This document shows, in pieces, positions 9,856 through 21,800 of a DNA stretch of 64,000 bases. The stretch covers positions 87,592,244 through 87,656,243 of the forward strand of contig CM024763.1 in NCBI GenBank assembly GCA_014218235.1, written 5' to 3'. This DNA is from Colocasia esculenta (taxonomy: Eukaryota > Streptophyta > Magnoliopsida > Alismatales > Araceae). A program made the translations under genes and the position numbers. A model generated the notes under the pieces. The model saw nothing but the letters and a program-made list of their open reading frames with translations, had not been told where the DNA came from and made no database searches. How positions within the stretch are numbered: the first letter of the stretch is position 1; each line of letters begins with the position of its first letter.

Positions 9856-12800
9856 TGTAGTGGCCCTGGATATTATTTATGCCCAATAAGGCTCCATATC
9901 CAGATCCGCCTCTCGCGAATGGACTGAAGTCTCGCAAGGGATAGTTCACACACGTGTTCAGTAAGAATATAAAAGACAACCATAACAGAATAAGATACAA
10001 GAAAGTACATGTGCTCATATCTGCATATAATTAATTTACAACTATCCCAATACATTATTACTTGTCCAATTAAAAAGTACAACTACCTGGGGCATACCCC
10101 GAGGGAGCACAAGCTCACACAACACAACTAACACTATTGTTGGTGGTACAAGTCTGCCACAACGCCTTCGCAAGTCATACCAACGGTAAGCCCTGAAAAG
10201 AACTGTAGGGGAGTGAGCCTCAACAAGTCACAGGTTCATTAGGGACCACCCAAAAACAACAACACACGAAACTAAAGAGAGACCTCAACCCCAAAGGGTC
10301 TCACTAGCTACCCCGATAGCCAAACCATGGCATGTACACAACATTCACAACAAATAACAACTAAACATAAACATATCAATAAACATGAAGTCCTCGAAAT
10401 GAAAAAGAAACCATGGGACTGGCACATCACTACTAGTCTGCCCAACAACTGTAATGCCTAAGCCACAGCCTCACAGGCACACTACTACTACAACTGGTCG
10501 CCTAAGCTACAGGCCACATAGGCAAAACTCTACCTAGGCCACAAGCTTCACAGGCAAACCTCAAACACATGAGTAACAGGACTGCTACCTAAGAGCTGGT
10601 CCATTAAACCCCGAACCTCGATATGTCGAAAGCCACCCACAAGGTAGCAGGACTGGCTACAATGGGCCAATCCATTACACACTAAAACCATAATCGAAAG
10701 TTTACCCGAGGAAGGGTAAAACACAACGAGTGCAAGGTCTCACCACACGACCTCCACGGAGCACAGCTCCACCTCAACACCTGAAAAGACTGGTAGACAA
10801 TGTACCACAAGAAACTGATACCCACAAAGGGTACAGGTACCTACCACCATGAGGTACCACCACAAAGTCTCAGTACAACTGTGCCTCCTACCTGGCACCA
10901 CAACGGGTCAAACCACAACCAGCAGTAATTATACACAAGCCACGACCACCGGCAAAGCACGAGTCGGAAAGAATGACGCCACCACACAGGAACAGACTAC
11001 TGGTTCATGACAATGTATCCACCCCGGACAACACAACACAAAAACTACCTCTTAGTCTCGTAGTCACGAACGAAAGGTCCAACTGCCGCTACAAATACAC
11101 AAGTCAAAGAACAGTGGAGACCAACTAACACCACACTTGCAGACCACACAGCTGCAGGTCCATGCCTAGCACCTTTAGGGACTCTGGCCTAAACTCCCTA
11201 AAGTGAGGCACTGGAAAAACATGACTAGCTGGGGACCAGTGTTGACTACTAGTGTCCGTACCCCAAACCACGAGCGTGCTACAAGCGACCAAACACAAAC
11301 TCTCACAAGTTGCTGCCCTCTGTCGTCTTTCCCTCAGCCGGACATACAACTCGAACACAGCAGTGAGGGTGTCCAGGACAGACGACACAGACCTCGACGG
11401 TACACACAGTACTGGGACAAACCCCGAGCACTAACGTGCCTGGCTCACACAAAACCTGGGGTACCCGACTAGAGAGGTATTCCGGAATAGGCGCCGGACC
11501 ACCACACTCGGCAAAGCACAAACCATAGTACGTGCTTATATCATCTTTATTACAAACCACGATACACATGTGAGGAGTAGCTTGTCTTGGTCACCTCGGG
11601 ACCTACAAGCTATCCTACACAGACACATACATAAATTACATTAACCAATAATAACTTGGCCTGTTATTGGTCACCTCGTGACCTCCATTACCACATTAAA
11701 CTCAACATACGACAACCACTTAATAACTATACTTATTCCTTATTAATCAACTATCCTAAATAATCTATAACATACATTAAAGGACCAAGGCTAGGTTCAC
11801 ATAGGAACCTTACTGCCCAGTCACCACAAACCAACCTTATACACACCGCACAAACCATGCACACGTACGTCAACCACGTAAACAACACGTTCACCATATA
11901 AACAACATGCCAACCACATGGGCAATACACTCAAAGAGCGCTACAGGTGCCAATGCACCACTCTCACCAACCACACACATAAAACACCGATAATCGAATA
12001 ATCATACCATTTAAAACATACATAACAGAACCTCTCGGCTGAGCTCGCAACGTGGGGTAATGTCGCCGTCAGAACACGACACCCCGATATGTCGCGTTCA
12101 CAAGCTGAACGCGACGGGTCGGCCTGTCATGTTCTGAACGCAACAGAGGGCTCCGTCGCCTTCACAGGTAGGAACCCTAATCCGGGATCCTCTCCCCAGA
12201 TTACCCCCACAAGCCATGCAAATCATGCTTAATTTCCATTTTTCATGCTATAGTGAATACCCTAGCATGGTATCTGTGGTTTATAAAGCAATTAACACGT
12301 TAAACACCTCACACACACAATTCATGCATCAAACGATGTGGTTTCTCCCTACCTTTATGAAGAACATGCAAACTAACCACGGCATGGCGTATCCCTCGCT
12401 CCATGCGACATCCTCGCGGCGAGAGCGCGCTGAAAACCACTCCGAAATGCCGAATCACCCAGAAATCCGCCGCAACAGCCTCCCCTGGTCAAGCAGAGCT
12501 TGCTGAGCTCTGTTCGGCCGACCTTGCTTAAAAAAACACATCATGGTTGGGAACGCGACGTAGCCCTCCGTCGCGACCTGAACGCGACATCCTAGGCTGT
12601 CGCCTTCCCAAGGGCAGCATCAGCAAGTCGCTCAACGCGCGACATGTGGCAGGTATGCAGACGAGGACCGCATCTTAGTCGGCAAGTAGAACACGACCAC
12701 CAAGGCGTCGCGTTCAGAATGCGATGCACACCCCTATCGCATTCACAAGTAGAAAACCTGTGAGCGCTTTGGGCCCAATCTGCCGACCCACAAAGCCGCA

Positions 12801-12903
12801 CAATTGGCAAAAACACCTGAAACACAAACTAATGGGCCACACACTCGCCACCAAACCCACCAAGCAAGGATCCACGAAGATCCGAAAAATGCGCGATGTT
12901 ACA
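9856..12903 (-). mobile_element. Complete Tekay-like gypsy LTR (3' LTR of a decayed element)
   Basis: A 3,048-bp LTR that reads TGTAGTGGCC... to ...GATGTTACA on the plus strand, so in element sense it starts TGTAACATC. It is followed at 12904-13030 by a remnant matching the polypurine-tract region and pol end of the full element at 52710-52850, which fixes the orientation as minus. It carries the shared core near 11160-11220 and CpG-dyad clusters at 12040-12160 and 12555-12730. Confidence 0.8.
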
Positions 12904-13030
12904 TTATTATCACCTAAAAAGGTATGTCGTCCTCGACATTCAAAACAAAATACAGTAAACCGGATTATCACCTAAAAAGAAAATAAACCATATGCAGAAC
13001 AAGTAGGATACACTTTCTCTGCATTTGCTT
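12904..13030 (-). pseudogene. Remnant of Tekay-type pol 3' end and polypurine region
   Basis: Aligns by eye to the start of the internal region of the full element. It has two copies of TATCACCTAAAAAG (about 12909-12922 and 12967-12980), then ACAAGTAGGATACACTTTCTC. The latter corresponds to the bases encoding the end of the chromodomain region near 52828-52850. Similarity is lost near 13030, so the rest of the element has been deleted. Confidence 0.65.
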
Positions 13031-13507
13031 TTCAAACCATCTATGCTGACTAATTTATCTATTCATTTCCACACTTGTTCTGCTTTCCTTTTTCTGTAAT
13101 TCCTTTCACAGTTGCACTGTCCGATTACTACATTCTGTTCTTTCTTTACCTTTCGGTTGTAAGGAATTCTACCTTGTTGTTGGTGCTTTATCTCCTTGGA
13201 CTCAACCTACTTCCATATTTTCCTGGCTGTGTTTGCAGCATTTGAGAATTGAGCAACAAAATGAAATAAAGAAATTAGGCAAAGCAAGTTATAGTATGTA
13301 AAGAGATCAGTTTCAGAATTTAGCTTTGGCAGTATTTGAATGAAGAATGATTGTGCATTAGAAGGAATTGCAACATGAATGGTACAATGAATATAGCCAG
13401 ATAGCGGAATAGATAAGAACACATGGGGCAAACCATGCCGGTGGGGGTAGCATATCAGTTGGGGGATTCTGTGATGTACTATGGCCATGTGGCCTGTTAC
13501 ATCTAAT
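13031..13507. other. Intergenic DNA, nothing recognised
   Basis: AT-rich unique-looking sequence without a supported ORF, repeat or RNA gene. A 93-codon frame on the minus strand (13207-13488) has no recognisable motif. Confidence 0.5.
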
Positions 13508-13509
13508 CC

Positions 13510-13533
13510 TAATATATATATATATATATATCT

Positions 13534-13586
<53 letters not shown>
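13510..13586. repeat. TA/TC compound microsatellite
   Basis: (TA)n at about 13511-13530 runs directly into (TC)n at about 13531-13586. Simple repeat, probably length-variable. Confidence 0.95.
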
Positions 13587-13590
<4 letters not shown>

Positions 13591-13716
13591 ACATGATTCT
13601 ATTCAGCATGTGTTGTGCGACATCCAAAGCAATTAGCACATGCATGATTACATGAATTGAAGAGAGCTTTTCCAAAGCAAAGGTAAGTAAAGGACTCGCT
13701 ATAACCAGATAGGATG

Positions 13717-13953
13717 GAGACGGGATCATCTCCACCCCCGCAGGAGGGGGGGCCGATCAATATAAAGTGGCACATAAATTGTTTTAGATTTTTTTAACCC
13801 TTGGGTTTTTTTTTACACAGGGGTTTAACCCAAACAATAGTGGATTTCTTTGGGTTAAAACCCTGTGTAAAAAAATACAAGGGTTAAAAAAAACCCAAAA
13901 CCCCTTGTAATGACCGGCCCCCCTCCTGCGGGGGGCCGAGACGATCCTATCTC
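13717..13953. mobile_element. Mutator-type fold-back MITE with 9-bp target duplication
   Basis: A 237-bp element flanked by the direct repeat GATAGGATG (13708-13716 and 13954-13962); a 9-bp duplication is the hallmark of Mutator-like elements. The two halves are inverted copies of each other for nearly the whole length. The ends begin GAGA(C/T), and both arms carry CCCCCGCAGGAGGGGGG-like and TTTTTTTAACCCTTG-like blocks and an ACACAGGG block. The loop is only about 15-20 bp. No coding capacity, so it would depend on a transposase in trans. Confidence 0.85.
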
Positions 13954-13962
13954 GATAGGATG

Positions 13963-15039
13963 AAGTAAGCCAGCATTAAGTCAGAACATCAGAGGTTTTT
14001 AGTTTCGTATAAAATTTATCGTTTTAATGAGATAGCTAGACCCATATAAATAATGCAATAATATGTCAAAATTTTATCCTGAATAAGAGAAAATGTTATT
14101 AAGGTTTATTCATTTGGGGATGATGGGTCCAATTGGGAGTTGCTCTCATTCATTCTACGTTAAATGTCAGAATCTCATAAATTGGGTAATGATAGAATGG
14201 ATCCATATTTTCTTTCTCCACAAGTCTATTACCGGGGATTCTAGCACCAAGAGTTGCGACTATTATCCTTCGGTCTACATAAATGGAATCTAGGCATTGT
14301 TTGGGAATACAATTTAGGTGATTTTACTTTTTCAAAAGTTAAAATCATCTAAAAACTCATGGAGATCAACTTTTGAGACTCCAAATCTAAGGCCTCATTA
14401 TTATCCCTCTTCTCTCTACCTCTCTCCATAGCTATGGCTGTAAAAACTTTTGCTTATAATCATAACACAAAAAAAAATCTTGTTGCAAAAAAATGTTTTT
14501 GTTTGAAAGTGTATTTTATTAGCTTCACTCTAAAAGATGTTAGATATAACATGGAAAACAGTTATCCTAGAAATTCAACAAAATGAGGAAACTAATATCA
14601 TGTGACAGTGCAAACTTGCACAGCCTAATGATAGTGCAAGCACAATCATATTAGACTGTGCAAGCACACAGTCATTAGACTGCTAATTAGACTGTGAGAG
14701 AGAGAGAGGTAGCACAGTCTAATGATTGTATTTAGACTGTGCTTGCACACCCTAATGCAGAGGGAGAGAGGGGGGAGCGACTGGGAGAGGAGGGGAGGAA
14801 CTGAGAGAGAGAGGGAGCACAGTCTAATGCGGAGAGAAAAGGAGGGAGTGACCGAGAGAGGAGGGGAGTGTTGAGCAACTATCCCTAAAAATTATATATA
14901 TTTGCTAAACATTTATCATAATATTTTTGTTATGACAAAACCTTTTAATATATCTTTTTACTGAAATATATCCCAGACAAAATTTATGCTTATGCAGAAT
15001 CTAAGTTTCAACACAAACAAAAAATTTCTCTAAGTCCAT
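13963..15039. other. Intergenic DNA with scattered AGACTGTGC repeats
   Basis: No supported gene. About 14600-14830 holds several copies of a motif of the form (T)TAGACTGTGCAAGCACA mixed with GAGAGAGG tracts. A 66-codon frame at 14093-14293 has no recognisable motif. Confidence 0.5.
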
Positions 15040-15339
15040 AGCGTATACTGTATACTATACTAACTCCGACTCCTGATTCCGACTCTAGAAAAGTCGAAGT
15101 ATTGCTTCAATAGATGGAACTAGTTGTACTCCGACTTCAGATAAGTCAAAGTTTGGGATGACTCTGACTCCTCAAAATTCAAAGTCGGACTTACTCCGAC
15201 TATAGAAAAGTCGAAGTTTGGCATGACTTCAACTCCTCAAAAGTCGAAGTCGAACTTACTCCGACTTCAAAAATGTCGAAGTCTATTATCGATTTGTTAA
15301 ACTCTGACTTCTTAAAAGTCGAAGTCTGCCATGACTCCG
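15040..15339. repeat. Degenerate tandem/inverted repeat of CCGACTTC and AAGTCGAAGT
   Basis: At least eight spaced copies of ACTCCGACTnC and AAAAGTCGAAGT alternate over 300 bp, each pair able to form a short hairpin (GACTTC/GAAGTC). The block ends exactly where the Tekay-like LTR begins at 15340. Confidence 0.7.
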
Positions 15340-15733
15340 TGTAACAGCCTTGGATATTTATACCTAATAAGGGTCCATATCCAGATAAATCTCCCGTGAA
15401 AGGACCGAAGTCTCGCAAGGGATAGCTCGTACACATGTCCAGGAAGAATATAAAAGACTAACCACAACAGTAAGAGACACAAGAAACAACATCTGCCCTA
15501 TCTACATATTACAATTTACAACTGTCCCATTACATTATTACATGTCTAAATTATGAAGACTACAACTACCTGGGGCATACCCGAGGAAGCACAAGCTTAC
15601 ACAATTGTACTAACACTATTGCTAGTGGTAAAAGTCTGTCACGACACCTCCGCAAGCCACAAACGGTAAACCCTGAAAAGAACTGGAGGGAGGAGCCTCA
15701 ACAAGTCACGGCTCAATAGGAGACCACCCAAAA
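15340..15733 (-). mobile_element. Tekay-like gypsy LTR, left portion (split by nested elements)
   Basis: Starts TGTAACAGCCTTGGATATTT and follows the beginning of the LTR at 9856, including TCTCGCAAGGGATAG and GGGGCATACCCGAGG-like blocks. It breaks at CACCCAAAA, where the gag-only element is inserted. The other part resumes at 38002. Confidence 0.8.
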
Positions 15734-17308
15734 TGTCACGCCCTCCAATTTAGCAGCGGAATAAATCGGGAGGGAGATGTGAACAACGAGTATGGTAATG
15801 ACAACTGCGCATATTTTCGCAAACATCAGAGCATCTAATGAACAATAAATTGAAATACTCTTGATTTCATATAAAATTACTAAGACTATTACAACCACTA
15901 ATTCGGAGCCAAACACAAGGCTCAATGACGTCATTACACTGAAAAGAAAACTAAAGCAATAAATACAAGACTCCATGGTACAAGGTAACTTCATGAGTTG
16001 ACTTCGGGTCGCTCATCACTCTAGTCTTGTCCCATTGCTGTGTGTGACGTCAGAGTCGACTTACCTGAGACACAATAACAAATAACGAAGGGTGAGCGAT
16101 AACGCCCAGTAGGACTTAAATCTCAGGATCAAGCATGCTTTAAGTGTTAATGTCTTGTAAAGCAGGATAACTAGAGAGAGTAACGAGAAACATATAGAAA
16201 GTACTGGTACACGACAACGAGAAACAAAATAGCACAATGCACGAGAGTATAGCATGACAAGTGTGATATCGGATGGTCGTATAACAAGATAACAAGTAAA
16301 GTTGCACAACAGTGCAAAGTCACGATAGCAAGTGTTGGTCGATATTCTTTCAATCCCGAGATTAAGAAACCATAGTTGACTGTTGTATTAATTGATTGTC
16401 ATAGATCAAATCTGCGTGTTCATGAGTTAGGTGTATGCATCACCATGACGATCATTAGACCCCCGCGAGTTATAGCCTTTCAGGGTGCGCTCCCAAGGCT
16501 GATCGAGCCCTTATAATGTTGCCTAGCATAGTCATGTTTTATCATAGACAATCAATCATAATTGGCCAAATAGAGATACCAAGAAAAGATGAGATTGCTA
16601 GATGAATAGATGAGATAGTAGAGTGAACGTGAAAGATATGGAGTCGAGTATAGATGAGAGCTAGTGGACATTGTGTGCCCAGCTAGCTAGCCAGAGGGGG
16701 GGTGAATGGGTTATTAAAACTTTGATCTCTGATTAAACCTGTTTACTGAAAGGATTGCACAACTTAATACAAGGTTAGAGTTAGAGCAAATAAGACAACA
16801 ATCACACAAAACACATCCACAAGACACAAGGATTTTTATCCTGGTTCGGAACTCCTCTCCACAGGAGACCTACGTCCAGTCCCTGAGCAATACCTCAGGA
16901 TTTCACTACCAGGGTACAATCCCCCTTAAGGATCCTTACACCCAGCCAACTGGTCTTCCTTCAACCTGAAGGAAAACAACCACCCTGGATACCACCAGGT
17001 CTTCCTTCGTCCAGAAGGGAACACAACTAAAGAAGAAAAATGTGTGTGAACAGGCTTCAGACTCTAGCTTGACCAGCTACAAGCTGAAGCTACCAAGGCC
17101 CGAGAGAGAAAGATTTAACAAGGTTTTCTCTCCAAGGACTACACAAGCTCTCACAAATAAAACTCCTTTGATCACTGAGAGCTAAGAGCTAAGAACAAGG
17201 TTGGAGTGGAAGCTTCGCTCTTCTTTCAATCTTCTAAAACTCGAAGAGATGGAGTTCTTTCTTTTCAAATTGCAAGCGTTGTTCTCTGTCTTCTCCTCTT
17301 GAGTCTTT

Positions 17309-17316
17309 TATTTATA
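17309..17316 (-). promoter_or_regulatory. TATA box in the nested copia 3' LTR
   Basis: TATAAATA on the minus strand, in the same context as the copy at 28400-28407 in the 5' LTR. The U3 minisatellite ends about 440 bp upstream of it in element sense. Confidence 0.7.
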
Positions 17317-17769
17317 CTTCTGATTCAAATTTGAACGTTGAAGTGTCCGTTGTCTCTTATCCTGGTGTACGTTAGACTGGTCACCAGGAAGCTTCTGATC
17401 TTCAGTCTTTTATCCTTTAGTACACGCCAGAGAAATGTTTAGAATCTTGTATCTTGTATCCAACGTTGTACAGATGAGTCTTGTCAGATATCTGCAAGCA
17501 TATCAACAATAAATAGAGGACAGCTAGGACTGCCGTTGATTGTTAGTTTGCAGATGGAACATATATTGCAATATATAGCAAAGCTCCTTTCTGTCTAAAA
17601 AGTACGTAGACAGAGTAGCATAGAAATGGAAGATATTGTCTGCATGCATGGGAGATACGATCAGAGAGCATTTAATGCGTAGCAGTCAACAGACAGATAT
17701 GACTTTGACTTTTCAACGCTATTAAAAGCATTATACTGATACAGCAAGAAATTCGATATAAATAATCCC

Positions 17770-18425
17770 GATGCTTTCATGACTTATGAAATCGTTATGC
17801 GATAACAGACAAATCGTTATGACAGAGCATTATCACATTAAATGATGAATCGTTATGAGTTATAGCAAGTCGTTATGACACTTATCAAGTCGTTATGAAC
17901 TGTAAAGAAATCGTTATGACTATCAAGTCGTTATGAAATGTCAAGAAATCGTTATGAAATCTTAACAAATCGTTGCACAAACAAATCGTTATGCAATCAA
18001 GAAATCGTTACGAGGTCTAAAGAAATCGTTACAGCTAGAGAGTCGTTGGAGTTCTAAAGAAATCGTTACGAGGTCTAAAGAAATCGTTACGCTAGAGAGT
18101 CGTTGCGATTCTAAAGAAATCGTTACGAGGTCTAAAGAAATCGTTACGTAGAGAGTCGTTGCGAGTTCTAAAGAAATCGTTACGAGGTCTAAAGAAATCG
18201 TTACGGCTAGAGAGTCGTTGCGAGTTCTAAAGAAATCGTTACGAGGTCTAAAGAATCGTTACGGCTAGAGAGTCGTTACGAGTTCTAAGAAATCGTTACG
18301 AGGTCTAAAGAAATCGTTACGGCTAGAGAGTCGTTACGGTTCTAAAGAAATCGTTACGAGGTCTAAAGAAATCGTTACGACAGTCAAGTCGTTACTGGTT
18401 CTAAAGAATCGTTGCGATATCGATT
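17770..18425 (-). repeat. AATCGTT minisatellite in U3 (3' LTR copy)
   Basis: Dozens of degenerate units of 18-21 bp built on AAATCGTTACGAGGTCTAAAG. In the inner part they are arranged as a three-unit higher-order repeat of about 59 bp, in which the third unit carries AGTCGTTGCGAGTTC or AGTCGTTACGAGTTC. The outer units (17770-17990) are shorter and more diverged, with ATCGTTATGA. Confidence 0.9.
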
Positions 18426-18654
18426 TGTTTTGAATTTTCCGGTCAAAGAGGAAATCGTTCTGCTTATCAAAGAAGTCGATACAAAGACTTGGACAGAATG
18501 TGAGATGAGACTTACCTGATTGTCTTGAACTTTCATTTTTCTTTTCTTTTATTTCCTGTTCTCAAGGCTCAAGTAATCCATTAGTACTATTTGTTAATCA
18601 TCAAAATTAAATATAAATAAATGAATATTTATTATGGGGACAGTTTGGTCATCA

Positions 18655-18672
18655 ATCTCCCCCTTTTGATGA
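18655..18672 (-). promoter_or_regulatory. Polypurine tract of the nested copia element
   Basis: On the minus strand this reads TCATCAAAAGGGGGAGAT directly ahead of the LTR start TGATGACC. It is the plus-strand primer and nearly the same as the tract of the left copia element. Confidence 0.9.
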
Positions 18673-18875
18673 TGACAAAATATACTAAACATCATACAAA
18701 AATTAACATATTTTTTCATTGATTAAGTTTTCTCCCCCCATTTTGTCAATAAGCAAAAGATAGGCTGTGAGACAAAGAAGAGAGATATCATTGTATTAAG
18801 TATGAAAGGTAGTACAAGGGAGATAACAAGGAGGCATGCTGTGAGATGACAGCCCATGCCTTGATCTCAAGGTCT

Positions 18876-21800
18876 TCAAACGTCTGTTGGAAACCCCAGA
18901 AGCAACAGAGAAGTTGGGACCCATGGATTGGGTGGCCCTTTGAATGTACAAAGCCCTTTGCTGATCCAAGAATTCTGCATACTGATCTGGTCCAGAATGA
19001 ATCTGAAGTAAGTGCTTTTTCCGAAGCTGGCACGATGGAGAAATCTATCCAAAGAGATTGGATAGAAGATCTTCTGATCTATTAGATCCTGCTTCAGAGC
19101 ATAGAAAGCTGTATATCTAGCTGCCCACTGAACATAAATCTCTTGAATAGGATTTATGGAGTTGAAGATCCATGAAGGCTTCAGCTGAGAGAGAGGCTTA
19201 TTTTGATGAACCAAGGAACTGTTGATGGCCTCTAACTGAAGGTTGGTTTCCTTGTAGATGATTGCCCATACGGAGGGAGTAAGCCTTTCACACTCAGAAA
19301 TGAGTGGAGCCAAAACCTGAGAGGAGATGCGGCCAGAGTGGTATTCTCTGAAGATAAACCGCAGGAAGGAGGGCAGTCTGCTCTGCTTGGCTGACATTCT
19401 ACCCATCTGCTTGGCAAACATGTCAAATGCATGGGATCCTGCATCTGAATCAAATACTAGGGAATGCAGCTTTGGCAAGAGGACTAGAGAGTCAACCCGG
19501 ATATCAGCAAAATTCACTGTTAGGGGAATGTTCACTGGACGTTCGGATCTTAACATTACTATAGCTGAATGGAATTGAGAGAACTGGACTTCTGGCAGTT
19601 TATTCAAGAAGCAGAAGTCACTGTACTGCTGGAAGCTTTTGGCAATGCGGATCTCTTTCAAGATGAAAGGACCCCACAAATTCTTATGCTTGAGAAAGAA
19701 CCACTCAGAGAGAGTGAGAGAATGAGCTCCATGTGTAATGGATTCGGCCCTGGCAGTCAAGAACTTGTTGTATTGAGCTTTGTTGCCTTGACATTTGCCC
19801 ACTGATCTTCAGTCTTGAACTCAGTCCCCTCAAGATTTTGGATTTTTGAGAGTGGGATAACTGGGTAAGAGGAAGAACAATGTTTAGGTGCTCAGAAAGG
19901 TTGAGGAAGGGAATGCCATAAATGGTGGAGAGGATGCACTTTTGAAGATATTCCTTATAAAGGAATCTTTTGAGGTTCAAGGGTAAGAGAGTACCAAAGA
20001 GGAGGAAATAAGGAGGAGGAGATGCTAACAGAGGATGATTGTTTCCTCTTTTTCTTGGCAGGACTGGGAGGATCAGTCCTGTGGATATGGTGGCAGTGAA
20101 GAGAATGGTGGAAAGGGTATTTCTCTCAAAGTCATCCGGCAAGTTTGTGTCAAAGACACCAAGTAGAGGAGGTTTTTCTGGAATAAAAGTAACAGAGGAA
20201 GGAGGAGTAGGAGGATAGAAAAGGTGTTTGGGATTGAAGGAAGAAGTGGGTTGAATTGGAGTGGTTTGAGTTTGAGGTGATGAGGGTGAGAAGGATGATG
20301 GACCTGAGGTGTGAGAGGGAGTAGGAGAGAAGAGGGTTGAGATGTAGTGAGAGAAAGATGGTTGAGTGCGAGGCACAGGATGTTTAATGGTTGGTGGTGC
20401 AGGAGGGGCTGTAGAAGGAGAGGTAGGTGAGGACAAAACTGGAGTTGCAAGATTTGAAGTGTCAGGGGCTGAAGTAGCTGACATGGGCTCTTTCCCTTTG
20501 GCTGCTCTGACAACTGAAGAGGGTCCTGATGACCCTGAAGCTTGCCCTGATGGCCCTGGTGGCCCTGATGCTTGAACTGGCGGCCCTGTTGGCCGAGAGA
20601 CTTCTGCTGGAGGCCCTGGTGGCCTAGGAACTTCAGCTGGACTGCTCTGAGTGGGTGCAGGAGGGACACCACTAGACCTTGAAAGATTAGCCAGCAATTT
20701 CTTCATATCAGACATCTCTTTATTGAACCACCTCATTGCATTTCGAATTGAGGATAGGTCAGAGGAGGTTGAAGCTTGATTAGAGATAATGCCCTGAACA
20801 CTTGTCTGAACTGATGACAAGACTTCTCCTTGAGCTTTCAGCAATGCCATAATAGGCTTCAGATTGACTTTTCTGAGACTCTTTCTTGGCCTTTTGTGAG
20901 CCACTCTCTTTTGCTTCCCTTGCTGAATGACAGGCTCCTCAAGATTGATATTGCTTGCACTTGGGCCTTCACTAACAGGAACACTGGCAGGAGGTGGAAT
21001 TTCCTCAATGCCTACTTGCTCCCCCTGAATAGGAGCGGGGAGTTTAACACTTTCTTGCTCCCCCTTAGCAGGAGCTTCTTCCAACACAACTTTCTCCAAG
21101 TGGCCTTCTGCCACGGATTCAGGCACTTCAGGTTCAAAGAGACTTTGCTCCCCTTGGCTAGGAGCTTCTTCCATGACCACATCTTGTTGAGTACCTGCTT
21201 GTATCTCAACATTAGCAATTGTTTCAGACTGAATTTCTGTATGGCCTGGTGCCATAACTTCTTCTTCAACACATCCACCTTCTTTGGAAGTAGCTAAGGT
21301 GGAGGGAATGGAATCCAATACGTCTCTTAAGATTGAGGCGACTAAGGTGGTGGGCAAAGAGTCTGCCACACCAGCTGCACCTTCTTCCATCTGAACTTCT
21401 GGAGAATGAGAGATAATCTCCACAGCAGGTGAGACTGAAACTTCTGCCTGGCTGGACACAACTGGTACTGCTGCTTCTTGAACAACTGCTGCTGCTGCTT
21501 GCTGCTGCTGCTGCTGCTCTGCTGCTGCTGCTCTTCTTCTTCTGCTGCTGCTGCTCTGCTCTCTTCTTCTGCTGCTGCTTCTTCTTGAACTTCTGGGATA
21601 TCCCCAATAATTGCTTCTCCTTCAGCCACAGAGGACTTTGACCAAATTCCATCTTGCACTGAAAAACCACTTTTCTTCAAATTTCTGGACCTTATGGACT
21701 GGCCCATCTTCTCTACTACAGCTCCAGACACATCTACTCCAAAATGCTTGAAAATCCTGGTGAGTAGATGAGCATAAGGCAAGGAAACATTTAGCTTGCT

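Larger units (their letters stand above)
16674..18654 (-). mobile_element. 3' LTR of the nested copia element
   Basis: 1,981 bp, plus-strand ends TGTGCCCAGC and GGTCATCA. Compared with the 5' LTR (2,071 bp) it is shorter, mainly in the minisatellite array and by many one-base losses. The polypurine tract abuts it at 18655. Confidence 0.9.

Noticed and set aside
14290..14995. Possible second MITE or hAT-like element (TGTTTGGGA near 14299, TATCCCAGACA near 14969)
   Set aside because: The ends pair only over a few bases and no clear target duplication was found.
17770..18425. CRISPR-like regular repeats
   Set aside because: Units are contiguous, degenerate and without unique spacers, and they lie in a plant LTR. 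This is a minisatellite.
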